A DNA stretch of 64,000 nt from Muscardinus avellanarius. Taxonomy: Eukaryota > Chordata > Mammalia > Rodentia > Gliridae. Shown one piece after another: positions 21,294 to 30,850 of the stretch. The position numbers were made by a program, and so were the translations under genes. The stretch lies in NCBI GenBank assembly GCA_963383645.1, contig OY726559.1, positions 122,994,721 through 123,058,720 of the forward strand, written 5' to 3'. Each line of letters starts with the position of its first letter. The stretch's first letter is position 1. The notes below the pieces were generated by a model. It saw only the letters and a program-made list of their open reading frames with translations. It made no database searches and was not told where the DNA came from.

Positions 21294-21297
21294 AAGG

Positions 21298-22430
21298 AAG
21301 GTGTTTGCTTTAAAGCCACTCCCCTTTAAAGCAACATGCTGCCTTTGTGAGGGGTAAGTGGCCCTTCCCATGGTGAGAATGATAGCATCTCACATCTAGG
21401 CCTCTGATGCTGCTAGTTAAACTCACAAACAACTTCTGCCCTGAGTGGTTAGTGCTTAAGTTTAAATGTTTCTTGTAAAAGCTGGTAAGATAATTCTAAT
21501 TTCCAATTTTTTTACACTCTAAATGACAATTCTGTATCGAAAGCTCTGCATTCTAACCTCTCTATGGCAAGAAGAAAAACAAATAAACAAATAAGAGTTT
21601 TCTTATGCAAGCACCTATGCAAATTTACAGCAGAATTTAGTTTTCTACTACAGGAAATACAGCCATTTTGTTTTTTGAACTCATGTATTTATACACCTTC
21701 ACCTGGGTTTGCATGCGTATATTTTCTGTTTTGATTTATTTTTGTTTTTGTCTAACTAGAGGTTTTCTGGTTCTCTATCTTTGTGGATTTTTTTTTCTCT
21801 CCCATCTATACTCTTCGAAGGTTAATCCTCTGTTTAGTACCCTAAGAAAGGGAATAAACAGGGGCATCCTAAGAAACATTCCCACTAAGAATGGAGAAAA
21901 ACCGAGTTAGAAGATAGCCAGTGGTGGTTATTGGTATATTTTCCTGCCATCGTTCCCCAAAGTGGCCACCTGAATATATTTGTTTCAAGGTCACCATTCC
22001 TGGCAGACTAACCAAGAATTGCCACCTGTACAGTTTTCCCTCATACCCGTGTCTGACAATAAAATCTGTGACGGGATATTTGGTTCCTGGAAGTTCTAGT
22101 TCTGGCTTCACTCTAGGCAATATATCTGTAACTCTCTTGTCCCCTACCTATCAATGTGGTTTTTGTGTTATGTGTGCAATGTGTCTGTATATTCTTCATG
22201 TGGTACCACAAACTGGCATATTAATAACTGAGTGTTCATAAAATTAAAAAATATATAAGATCAAATGCCTCTGAGTTGACATGACTTAAATAAATCAAAC
22301 AATTGAGTAAGTTTAAGATCTGTTCATGAGATTAAAATGAAAATGTCATTAAAACTATTAGCACATGCCTTTTATCCTAGGTAAAGAGTCAAGTAAGATT
22401 ATGTTAACCTCTGTAAGATGTTTTCAAATA
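21298..22430. other. AT-rich unassigned stretch, possible retroviral debris
   Basis: Lies directly 3' of the ERV. Stop-rich on the + strand, with weakly protein-like stretches at 21910-22240. I cannot name a family. It may belong with the LTR at 26.6-27.5 kb or be old LINE. Confidence 0.3.
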
Positions 22431-22659
22431 TAATGTTCATTGCTTTTGTTTACTTATTTTTTATTTTTGGTGGTACTGGGGTTCCTGGAAGCCCTTCTAC
22501 CTCCGGGCTACACCCCCAGACCTATTTTATGTTTTTCTGAAACAGGGTCTCTTACGCCAGTGCGGCTGGCTTTGAACCTGTGTGATCCTCCTGTCTCCGC
22601 CTCCCAAGCGCGGGATTACAAGCGTAGGCCACCACGCCCGGCTAATGTTCATTGCTTTT
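22431..22659 (-). mobile_element. SINE (form 3) with perfect 17-bp duplication
   Basis: The body is 22448-22642. Identical flanks 'taatgttcattgctttt' lie at 22431-22447 and 22643-22659. The ID end reads 'ggggttcctggaagccctt', diagnostic of form 3. Perfect flanks and near-consensus sequence suggest a young insertion. Confidence 0.97.
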
Positions 22660-22996
22660 AAAGTTTTCTCTGTGGCAGAAAAACATTTAAGACATTAATG
22701 ATGCTTATCTGATGTCTTAGGTTTTCAGGGGTAATCTATAATTTAGTTATTAAATGGGGTAAATACAAAATATAATTAATGCTTTACAATGATCTTAGCT
22801 TCATAGGATCTAAAATAACATTTGGTTCTACTAAGTGAACTTTTATATTGTCAGTATTTAGAAGAAAATATTGTAAAATGACACCATTTTGGGGTCTCAA
22901 CTAAAAGACAATAAAATTTTCTTGAAATCAGAGTTCAGGTCAAGGCATAATTCTGTAAACATTGTGTTGACAGAAACAACTATATATTATTTTGCA

Positions 22997-23187
22997 GCTG
23001 GGCATGGTAGCACACACTTGTAATCCCAGCATTTGGGATGCTGAGACAGTTTGTGGATAGCCTCAGCTACTTAGTGAGGCCCTTTGCAATTCAGTGAGAC
23101 CCTGTTTCAAAATAAAGAATAAAAAAATAGGACTGGGGGTGTACCTCAGAGGTAGGATCCCCTGAGTTCCATCCCCAGCACTAAAAA

Positions 23188-23240
<53 letters not shown>

Positions 23241-23403
23241 TTAAAAAATAGGGCTGGGGGTGTAGCTTGGAGGTAGAATGCCCCAAGTTCCATCCTCAGT
23301 ACCACAAAAATAAATAAATAAACAAATAAATAAATAAAAAAGAGAGCTCTGGGATGTAGCTCGGAGGTAGAATGCCCCTGGTTTCCATCCCCAGTACTGA
23401 AAA

Positions 23404-23450
<47 letters not shown>
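22997..23450 (+). mobile_element. SINE with three tandem ID units
   Basis: A form 1 head and ID (22997-23185) are followed by (AT)n (about 23194-23237). A second ID unit follows at about 23252-23304 ('tgtagcttggaggtagaatg'). An AAAT-rich spacer leads to a third ID unit at about 23343-23398 ('tgtagctcggaggtagaatg'), then A-run and (AT)n (23421-23448). Read as one multimeric element, or as ID units added by nested insertion. Confidence 0.85.
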
Positions 23451-23451
<1 letters not shown>

Positions 23452-23454
23452 CTC

Positions 23455-25945
23455 TCAAATTTTTACCTTAGCACCTTTAAAATTTGGAAATAATGATTAG
23501 ATATATAAGATACTTTGTAACAAATCTTTAGTTGTTAGAGCTATATGGAAAAATTCAAACCCTCTAAAAGGAGAGGACACATTTTATTGGTCCAGATGCG
23601 GATCTCCCTGTTTCATTCTCTTACTAGTCATCATCCTAGGAAAACTAAACACAGACAGAATGTGCACACTTCATTTTTCAACTAAGGGGAATCATAGACT
23701 GGCAGTAATCTGTGCTGCAATTACCACAGTGCAATCAGGCCCCCAGTCATCAGGGTCCTGGTCTCACAGATCACTGACACACCACCACAGATATATTACT
23801 GTATCTGGTGGTCATAACTAGGTTCTAGCTCTTTGTCCTGCCGGTAAGCATGGCTAAATCCAGTAGACATGCTCCATTTATAGCCATAGGTGAAATGGGT
23901 GGTGCTAGCCCAGGGGACACGCTGGGATGACTCAAACAGTGGGAAAAATTATTGGATGCCTCTTTTCTCCTCTATCTTCCAGAAGGGAAACCACCCATCT
24001 GACAAGCCTGCCAGCACCCCATTAAATTCTTATTATTTTTCTGTGTATTAGTTTGGTAGTATAGATCAAAAGACAGAGAGGATGGCCCCCCCCAAAAAAA
24101 ATTTTAGACAATGTTACTCTCTTGCAACTGCATCTATTTTTCAAGAGAAAGTAAGGGATCTAAAATTTGTATTAAGGAAAACTCCAAAGTTATGCCAGCC
24201 AAGTAAATCAGATAAGGCCATTTTGGCCACACTAACAAATAATTTTCATACCCTCAGAGCCCCAAAAGACAAAACCCAATAAATAAAAGGAGTTATTTGT
24301 AGGCATGAGGAATATTATAATAAAGTTAAAAAAAGAGGGAAATGCATTTAAGTGGAAAATAATATATATGGCAACATTTTTGTTCTAAATAACTGAGTTG
24401 TCCTGCAGAAAAAAGAAAGATGAGAACAAAAATCAGAGTTAAGCAAGTCACAGAGGGTTTGAAAATTTGTAAGTGATTTGTAAAGGATGAGAGTGTGCAA
24501 TGGAGAGGAATTATTTAAAGGTTTTTTGAAGGGTCACATTAAACACATTGATTTTATGTTTAAAACAACTAGGTTTTTAAAGATACTGATCTGCCTTTTG
24601 GTAAGATTTTACAAAAACAAGCCTAGAGAGCAAAATTTTATATTTTAATAAGATAATTTCCTGTGTCTCCTGCTGCATATTGACAATAATGTTTTAGATA
24701 CTTGTATTCCCAAATGTACAGGAACTTCTAAAATGCAAACTTTAAGATTGCTAAGCTAATGGCATCTAAAAAAAAATGCAACAGTGATAGCCTTTAAAAA
24801 AAATGCAACAGTGATAGCCTTTCTAGATTTAGGTTTATATATCTCCAATTTTGTTATGACCATCTTCTTTATGCAAAGACACAAATGAGATTTGTTTTAT
24901 CCCTGATAATTTGTTTTGTGTTTTTCTTATAAAACGGTGTAACTATTGTTTGTTAATGTTTAACAGAAATACAACATCCAGTGTTTTGAGATAATAGCCA
25001 TTACAAGAGAGCTTAAAAGGATTGGTAAAATTGACCTTTTGGGAGTTCAACCACTGAGACTTAGAGACTTAGGAAATTAAAGGACTAAGGAAAAACAACC
25101 AATATTTTAGCCCTAGTCAGGGTCACATAGGACCCAGGGAAGATTCTCATTAAAGGCCCCTGCAGCTCCAGTGATTCATCTGACCTCACGAAACAGGGAG
25201 AACATAAAGGCCCCCAGAGACTGGAAGCCACCAGCACATACTCTGCAAAACGCAGGGTCATCAGAGTGCTTTAAGTAAAGCCAAATGGTAAGCGAGACCA
25301 AGATCCATCCTGACAGATGACACAACTGGTAGAGACAAAGCCTCACTAAGTCCCTGAGAGTAACGCCGAGGAGACTCGATTGGCTTTAATAGCAAAAATC
25401 TTAGACAATTGAGTGTGTGCCCAACATAAGGCTATCTTCTTAGTCTTAAATACCCAGCAGAGCACTGTAATCAGAGACAAATGTGCTCCTTCAGGGGTAA
25501 CAGAAAATGAGCTATACTAAAGCCATTTACATACTATAGTGCTTCTACCTTTAAACTCACAGGAAAAAATAAGATATGACACCAGTGCACAAAACTTCCC
25601 TCCAGTGAATTCCTTATATGATGCTATAAAGTTGACCTGTCATTCCTGAGATTTTACAGATCCAGGATCATCAGGCACTACAAAAGTAGAGAATGCTATT
25701 TCTGTAAAAAATCTAAATCCTATTCAAAATTCTACAGACAAAAAAAAAAAAACTATTTAAACTAAGTTAAAATCAATGTATTTGGTTTTTTCAGGCTTTG
25801 TGCCATAAAACTTTATAATGTTATATATGACTCATGGCTATTGCAAATGAGTTGGCTACCTGGTCTCCAGTTTAAAATGCTAATATATGGATTGCCCAAG
25901 GTAATGGGTTATAAAAACAAACAAACAAACAAACAAACAAAAAAC
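23455..25945. other. AT-rich stretch, old repeat debris, no gene recognised
   Basis: About 2.5 kb without SINEs, the longest such stretch in the AT-rich part. Weakly protein-like patches (24082-24282, a 66-codon frame; 25440-25700) cannot be assigned. It may be the eroded interior of a retrovirus ending in the LTR at 26.6-27.5 kb, or old L1. Confidence 0.35.
24770..24822 (+). repeat. Tandem duplication of about 26 bp
   Basis: 'atgcaacagtgatagccttt' preceded by an A-run occurs twice in direct succession (ending 24795 and 24822). A small recent slippage or duplication event. Confidence 0.9.
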
Positions 25946-25950
25946 ATTAT

Positions 25951-26147
25951 AAGCCAGGCATGGTGGTGCACGCTTGTAATCCCAGCATTTGGGAGGATCG
26001 AAAGACAGGAGGATCGTGGTTTGCGGCTAGCCTCAGCTACTTAGTGAGGCCCTTTGCAACTCAGTGAGACCCTGTTTAAAAATAAAGAATAAAAAATAGG
26101 TATGGGGTGTAGCTTGTAGGTAGAATGTCCCTGGGTTTCATCCCTAG

Positions 26148-26191
<44 letters not shown>

Positions 26192-26203
26192 ACACACACA
26201 TTA
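25951..26203 (+). mobile_element. SINE (form 1) with (CA)n tail
   Basis: The head 'agccaggcatggtggtgca' and ID 'tgtagcttgtaggtagaatg' end at about 26147, then 55 bp of CA replaces the A tail. Confidence 0.9.
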
Positions 26204-26807
26204 TGACAAAATATCTAGATTATTGTGTAATGTACTAACGTAACAATTTTTCATGTAGATGTTCACCGAACCACCATGAATGATTTTGAGCCAAGATAAC
26301 CAGACTCCTCTTCAGCTCTCTAGCTGCAAGTGGAAACGAAACATCATATGAAAAACTCCTTCTTCCACAGTCCTCTAGATTGCCCACCCATGAAACTCTA
26401 AAGTGCAATACACGACAGCCCCCACCAGCTCAAAGCAGTGGGAATGGTCATTGCCCCATCTCCCTAACAGCAGTGAGGGTCACTTCATCAGGGGGACATG
26501 AGGCAGGGCAGAGGACCTGGGGACAGGAGAGAAAAAGCCATCTGAATGCTCCTGGGAGGTTGGAGAAGGTAAACAGAAAGGTGAGCGACTGATGGGCGAC
26601 AGGAAACAGGACCCAACCAGCTCACAAATAGGCATTCAAATTAAGGATTAAAATTGTGCAAAAGTCATTGGTTCCCCAAACTCAAGTATGATTATCAAAG
26701 AACAGATAGAAGACCTCAGGAAGGTTTAAAAACCTGCTTCCCAAGAGCTTAGACGTCACTGTCTTTTCAGGACCCCCTTTGCTTTGTCTTCTATCTTTTC
26801 CTGACTT

Positions 26808-27006
26808 AAAATAAACTTTCAGCCGGGCGTGGTGGCGCACACTTGTAATCCCCGCGCTTGGGAGGCAGAGATAGGAGGATCGCGCTGGTTCGGAGCCAGT
26901 CTCGCTGGCTTAAGAGACCCTGTTTCCAAATAAAAAAATATAAAATATGTCTGGGAGTGTAGCCCGGAGGTAGAAGGGCTTCCAGGAACCCCAGTACCAC
27001 CAAAAA

Positions 27007-27037
<31 letters not shown>

Positions 27038-27045
27038 AATTTTCA
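26808..27045 (+). mobile_element. SINE (form 3) at the LTR poly(A) signal
   Basis: The body 26821-27003 with tail (AAAT)n to about 27040. It begins right after 'aaaataaactttc', which contains the AATAAA signal. The ID end reads 'gggcttccaggaacccc'. Confidence 0.93.
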
Positions 27046-27128
27046 CCAGGCATGGTGGCATGTAGCCCAGAAGTAGAAGTAGAAGGGTTTCCAGGAACCC
27101 CAGTACCACCAAAATAAATAAAATAAAT
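27046..27128 (+). mobile_element. Internally deleted mini-SINE
   Basis: 'ccaggcatggtggca' of the B1 head joins directly to 'tgtagcccagaagtagaag' of the ID half, so almost all of the B1 body is missing. The end keeps the form 3 mark 'ttccaggaaccccagtacc' and an AAAT tail. Possibly a deleted copy or a retroposed short RNA. Confidence 0.8.
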
Positions 27129-27378
27129 AAATAAACTTTCAGGTTGTGCGTGGTGGTGCATGCTGGTAATCCCAGTGCTTGGGAGGCTGAGACAGGAAGA
27201 TCGCACAGGTTCAAAGCCAGCCTCCGCTACTTAGTGAGGCTCTCAGCAACTTAGTGAGGCCGTTTCCAAATAAAATATAAAATACATCTGGGAGTATAGC
27301 CCTAAGGTAGGAAGGCCCCTGGGTTCCACCCCCAATACCACACACAAAAAATAAATAAATAAAATAAAAATAAACTTT
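27129..27378 (+). mobile_element. SINE (form 2), second in the stack
   Basis: The body about 27142-27366. 'aaataaactttca' precedes it and 'aaataaactttta' follows it, so it used the same AATAAACTTT target as the form 3 copy upstream. Confidence 0.92.
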
Positions 27379-27379
27379 T

Positions 27380-28080
27380 ATATTTCTATACCCTTCCCTA
27401 GTCCTTGGACTTCATTCATGGACTTTATCCACTGGACAAGAACCCTAAAAGAGAAGAAACCCTCATTTCAATACTGAGGATTTCAAGGAGATCATATATA
27501 TGTGTTCTACACACACACATGCACACACACACACACGCGCGCGCGCGCACACACACACTATTCTTTCAAGTTGCTCTTTTATAGTTCCTCCAGCATGACT
27601 TACTTCATCTGTTGTATCTAAACAGCGCTAGATTGACTCATGTTTTATTTTGTCTAATCTTCATGCAAGGACATTTTCTTCTTCACTGTTGGGAGGTTTC
27701 CTGTTTACACATCCCGGCTTTCAATCTAATCTTAGGTTAGTGCTATAATGTTCCTGCTCTGGGCAGAGACTAAACTCTGGACATTGGGTGTGAGTCAGTT
27801 TTCAGTCACACAGTGGCCCTGTCTCCTGCTGGGGGTAAGAGATACCTTTCTGCTTATAAATCTAAGCAAGCTGCTCTCCCACCCATCCTTGAGCAAGAAA
27901 CATGGCCCCCAGCTCCTGGCTTCACAAATGGGGCTTTCACTTCAGACTGCCATTGGCACCAGTAAATTGCGTGTTACTCCTGTTCTAAGACGCTGCAGCT
28001 GGGCCCAGCTCACATCTGCCTTTAGTTTTCTGTGCATTCCCAATGACAGCCCCAAGCTACAGGCTTCCATTCTGGTTTTG
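27380..28080. other. Unique stretch with (CA)/(CG) repeat
   Basis: Holds an alternating CA/CG tract (about 27508-27558, with 'cgcgcgcgcgc') and otherwise unassigned sequence. The 195-codon frame beginning at 27748 runs into a CT repeat and a SINE and is not a gene. Confidence 0.45.
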
Positions 28081-28142
<62 letters not shown>

Positions 28143-28172
28143 CCTCTCTCTCTCCCTCTCTCTCTCTCTCTG
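28081..28172. repeat. (CT)n microsatellite at a SINE tail
   Basis: About 90 bp of CT with a few CC interruptions, abutting the ID end of the minus-strand SINE at 28173. Confidence 0.95.
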
Positions 28173-28335
28173 TACTAGGGATTTGACTCAGGGGCATTCT
28201 GCCTCTGTGCTATACTCCCAGCCTTATTTATTTCTGACTTTGAAGAAGGGTCTTGCTAAGTTGCTGAGGGACCTTTCTAGGTTGCTGAGTCCGGCCTTGA
28301 ACCTGCGCTCCTCCTGTGTGCCACGACTCCTGTAA
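28173..28335 (-). mobile_element. SINE (form 1), 5' end deleted
   Basis: The ID end 'gtactagggatttgactc' is followed by a B1 half that breaks off after 'aacctgcgctcctcctgtg'. Confidence 0.82.
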
Positions 28336-28403
28336 GAGACTTTTCTCTTTTAGTTACTTCTGTTTGGAGTAGAGATAAATGGCTTTAGTCTTTGCTCATT
28401 ATC

Positions 28404-28585
28404 TTTTTTTTTTTTGGTGGTACTGGGTGGGGATGGAACCCTTCTACCTCCAGCCTACACTCCCAGACCTATTTTATTTGGAAACAGGGTCTCTTAAGCC
28501 AGCGCGGCTGGCTTCAAACCAGTGCGATCCTCCTGTCTCCACCTTCCAAGCGTGGGGATTGCAAGCGTGCGCCACCACACCTGGC
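28404..28585 (-). mobile_element. SINE (form 3)
   Basis: Reads 'tctcttaagccagcgcggct', diagnostic of form 3, with a full B1 head 'gcgccaccacacctggct'. Confidence 0.93.
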
Positions 28586-28671
28586 TCTGAATTGTTTTTT
28601 ATAATAAATAAAAAAGCATTATGAAATAAGCACGGTGAGAACAAGAGCTGGCTCTACAGGCATGTGATGTA

Positions 28672-28840
28672 TCACAGAGTTTAAGTGCACAGGTTCTGGG
28701 TTTGGGCCCTCGCCCTGCACGTGCCAGCTGTGTAGTCCCAGGCACGGTCCACGCTGGCTGTGGACCACTTGCTCCTTGCATAATGGGCCTCACCACAGGG
28801 CTCGGGCTGCTGTGAGGACTGACGAGGTAGCAAGATGCTT
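28672..28840 (+). mobile_element. MIR SINE (ancient, tRNA-derived)
   Basis: 'agagtttaagtgcacaggtt' and 'ccagctgtgtagtcccaggc', then 'gggctgctgtgaggactga', follow the order of the MIR consensus (shared by all mammals). Confidence 0.6.
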
Positions 28841-29064
28841 CATATGCGCAAGCAAACCTCTCTTCGCTCCCTTGGCTCCACGGGTTGAGAGACTTCAGAG
28901 TCAGACAGATGGGAAGAAAACCAGCAATTTTGATCACTGGTGGAGCTTTTGGAGAACTGTAGAGGAATATTAGATAATAGGTGTCATGTGTGACCATTTT
29001 AATCCCATTTCCATAAACTGTGTTATAATATCCAGGTCTATAGACAGTTTTACCTTTTTAAATT

Positions 29065-29197
29065 GTTTCTTTTGTTTTGAAACAGGGTCTTGCTAGGTTG
29101 CTGAGGGTCTTGTTAAATGGCTGAGGCTAGTCTCAAACTTCTCCTGTCTCAGCTTCCCAAGTACTGGGATTACAGGAGTGTGCCACCATGCTTGGCT
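29065..29197 (-). mobile_element. B1-like monomer without ID
   Basis: 'ttgaaacagggtcttgctag' to 'gtgccaccatgcttggct' on the minus strand. Confidence 0.82.
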
Positions 29198-29274
29198 ATT
29201 TGTTTTGTTTTCACCATGTGCATCTTAAACTGCTTTGTTGATTGCCTTTCCAATTTTTTCTTATTTGAATAAGA

Positions 29275-29501
29275 AAAAAGCTTTGATAAGCGGGGCGTGG
29301 TGGTGCATGTTTGTAATCCCCGTGCTTGCTTGGGAAGCGGAGACAGGAGGATCACGCAGGTTCGAAGCCAGCTGTGCTGGTTTAAGAGATCCTGTTTCCA
29401 AATAAAAATATAAAAATAGGTCTGGGAGTGTAGCCCGAGGTAGAAGGACTTCCAGGAACCCCAGTTACTACCAAATTAAAAAAAAAAAAAAAGCTTTGAT
29501 A
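29275..29501 (+). mobile_element. SINE (form 3) with 14-bp duplication
   Basis: The body is 29289-29487, flanked by 'aaaaagctttgata' at 29275-29288 and 29488-29501. Keeps 'ggtttaagagatcctg' and 'gacttccaggaacccc'. Confidence 0.95.
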
Positions 29502-29513
29502 GCCTTGGGAGAT

Positions 29514-29714
29514 TTTATTTATTTATTTATTTTTATGGTACTGGAGTGTTCCTGGAAGCCCTTCTACCTCTGGGATACACTCCCAGACCTATTTTATATT
29601 TTTATTTGGAAACAGGGTCTCTTAAGCCAGAGAGGCTGGCTTCGAACCTGTGCAATCCTCCTGTCTCTGCCTCCCAAGCGTGGGGATTACAAGCGTGCAC
29701 CACCACGCCCAGCC
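29514..29714 (-). mobile_element. SINE (form 3)
   Basis: Tail (TTTA)n, ID end 'gtgttcctggaagccctt', body 'tctcttaagccagagaggct', head 'gcaccaccacgcccagcc'. Confidence 0.93.
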
Positions 29715-29767
29715 CAGGTTCTTTTATTAGATGCACACAAGGTCTTAAACATGATTCGATGCTCACT

Positions 29768-29846
29768 TTTGTGTGTGTGTGTGGTACCAGGGATTGAATC
29801 CAGGGACATTCTACCTCTGATATATGCCCTAAGCTCTATGTTATTT
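29768..29846 (-). mobile_element. ID unit with GT and TTTC repeats on either side
   Basis: 'ggtaccagggattgaatcca' to 'ctctgatatatgccctaagc' is an ID half without a B1 half. It may be the ID end of a SINE whose remainder was replaced by the next element. Confidence 0.75.
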
Positions 29847-29870
29847 TCTTTCTTCCTTCCTTCCTTTCTC

Positions 29871-29910
<40 letters not shown>

Positions 29911-29934
29911 TTCTTCTTTCTTTCTTTCTTTTCT

Positions 29935-29990
<56 letters not shown>

Positions 29991-29991
29991 T
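29847..29991. repeat. (TTTC)n microsatellite
   Basis: About 145 bp of TTTC with few interruptions, at the tail of the minus-strand SINE at 29992. Confidence 0.95.
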
Positions 29992-30195
29992 TTTGATAGT
30001 ACTGGGGGTGGAACTCAGGGGCTTTCTACCTCTGGGCTATACTCCCAGATCTATTTTTTATTTTATTTGGAAACAGAGTCTCACTAAGTTGCTGAGAGCC
30101 TCACTCAGTAGCTGAGGCTGGCTTTGAACCTGAGCGATTCTCCTGTCTCAGCCTCCCAAGCGCGGGGATTACAAGCGTGCGCCACCACGCCCAGT
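29992..30195 (-). mobile_element. SINE (form 2)
   Basis: ID end 'gtactgggggtggaactc', 'tctcactaagttgctgagag' in the body and head 'gcgccaccacgcccag'. Confidence 0.93.
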
Positions 30196-30209
30196 GTTCA
30201 TCATAATTA

Positions 30210-30560
30210 TATACAGTAGTGGGGTTTAGTTTCCCTTGTTGCATCCACCTAACATAATTTGGTCAATTTCATTCCCCATTCTCCCCTTTTCCTCTTTCTT
30301 CCCTCCCTGTGGTCCCTTCCGCTACTCTATGGATCTCCCCTCTACCTGCAGGAGACTCCCCCTTCCCTGGCCCCTTTTTTCTCTCTAGATTCTACATATG
30401 AAAGAAAATATAGGACCCTTGGCTTTTTGAGTCTGGCTTATTTCACTTAACATAATGCTCTCCAGTTTCATCCAATTTACTGTCAATGATATAATTTTGT
30501 TCTTTTTTATGTCCAAATAAAATTCTATTGTGTATATATACTACATTTTCTACAACAAAT
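30210..30560. mobile_element. L1 3'-end fragment
   Basis: 'tttcacttaacataatgctc', 'tccagtttcatccaattta' and 'attctattgtgtatatatac' are phrases typical of mammalian L1 3' ends. No coding part remains. Confidence 0.6.
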
Positions 30561-30589
30561 ATAAATCATATCCTTTATTTCTTTGGTAT

Positions 30590-30605
30590 ACACACACACA
30601 CACAC

Positions 30606-30648
<43 letters not shown>
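30590..30648. repeat. (CA)n microsatellite
   Basis: 59 bp of CA between two L1-like fragments, not attached to a SINE. Confidence 0.95.
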
Positions 30649-30649
<1 letters not shown>

Positions 30650-30689
30650 AAAACACAAATACAATGTTTTTGTTTTCTCCTACATCTTG

Positions 30690-30850
30690 GGCTGAGTGGC
30701 TCTTTATTTTATTTTTTAGTTGTGGTAAAAATCAGTGTAAAATAAAATTTGCCATTTAAACTATTGTTAAAGGTACAGTTTGGGGAGTAAGTACTTTCAT
30801 AGTGTTGTGGTCACAATGTTGTGTGACCACCCGTCCCCAGACATTGATAG
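30690..30850. mobile_element. Old L1 (L1M-type) 3'-end fragment
   Basis: 'tgtggtaaaaatcagtgtaa', 'aaaatttgccatttaaac' and 'ttcatagtgttgtgg' follow an ancient L1 3' region. The same family recurs at 54.56-55.67 kb. Confidence 0.6.

Larger units (their letters stand above)
11691..21297 (+). mobile_element. Class I endogenous retrovirus, nearly full length
   Basis: Two related LTRs (11695-12172 and 20763-21293) bound about 8.6 kb of internal sequence. The unit is flanked by AAGG on both sides (11691-11694 and 21294-21297). A 4-bp duplication, a proline-type primer site and gammaretrovirus-like gag, pol and env relics place it in class I. No frame is intact: stops, frameshifts and SINE insertions interrupt every gene. 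In the first 83 bp the two LTRs differ at about 9 positions plus one indel, so the insertion is old. Gag residues resemble the HERV-H/HERV-F branch more than murine leukaemia virus; that assignment is from memory and tentative. Confidence 0.93.
26590..27480 (+). mobile_element. LTR split by stacked SINEs
   Basis: Matches the LTR fragment at 1855-2125 on both sides of the SINE stack. A TATA-like 'ggtttaaaaacc' lies near 26723 and a polyadenylation signal AATAAA at 26810. SINEs occupy about 26821-27370, after which 'atatttctatacccttc' and 'tagtccttggacttcattc' resume. The 5' boundary is uncertain and no second copy bounding an internal region is seen in the window. Confidence 0.6.

Noticed and set aside
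27748..28335. 195-codon frame with a long Leu-Ser run
   Set aside because: Most of its length is a CT microsatellite and a truncated SINE.
29496..29996. 166-codon frame with Phe-Leu-Ser runs
   Set aside because: Made of a SINE, an ID unit and a TTTC repeat.
29992..30195. Regularly repeated ~200-bp units that could suggest an array
   Set aside because: They are dispersed SINE copies in both orientations with individual target duplications, not a tandem or CRISPR array.
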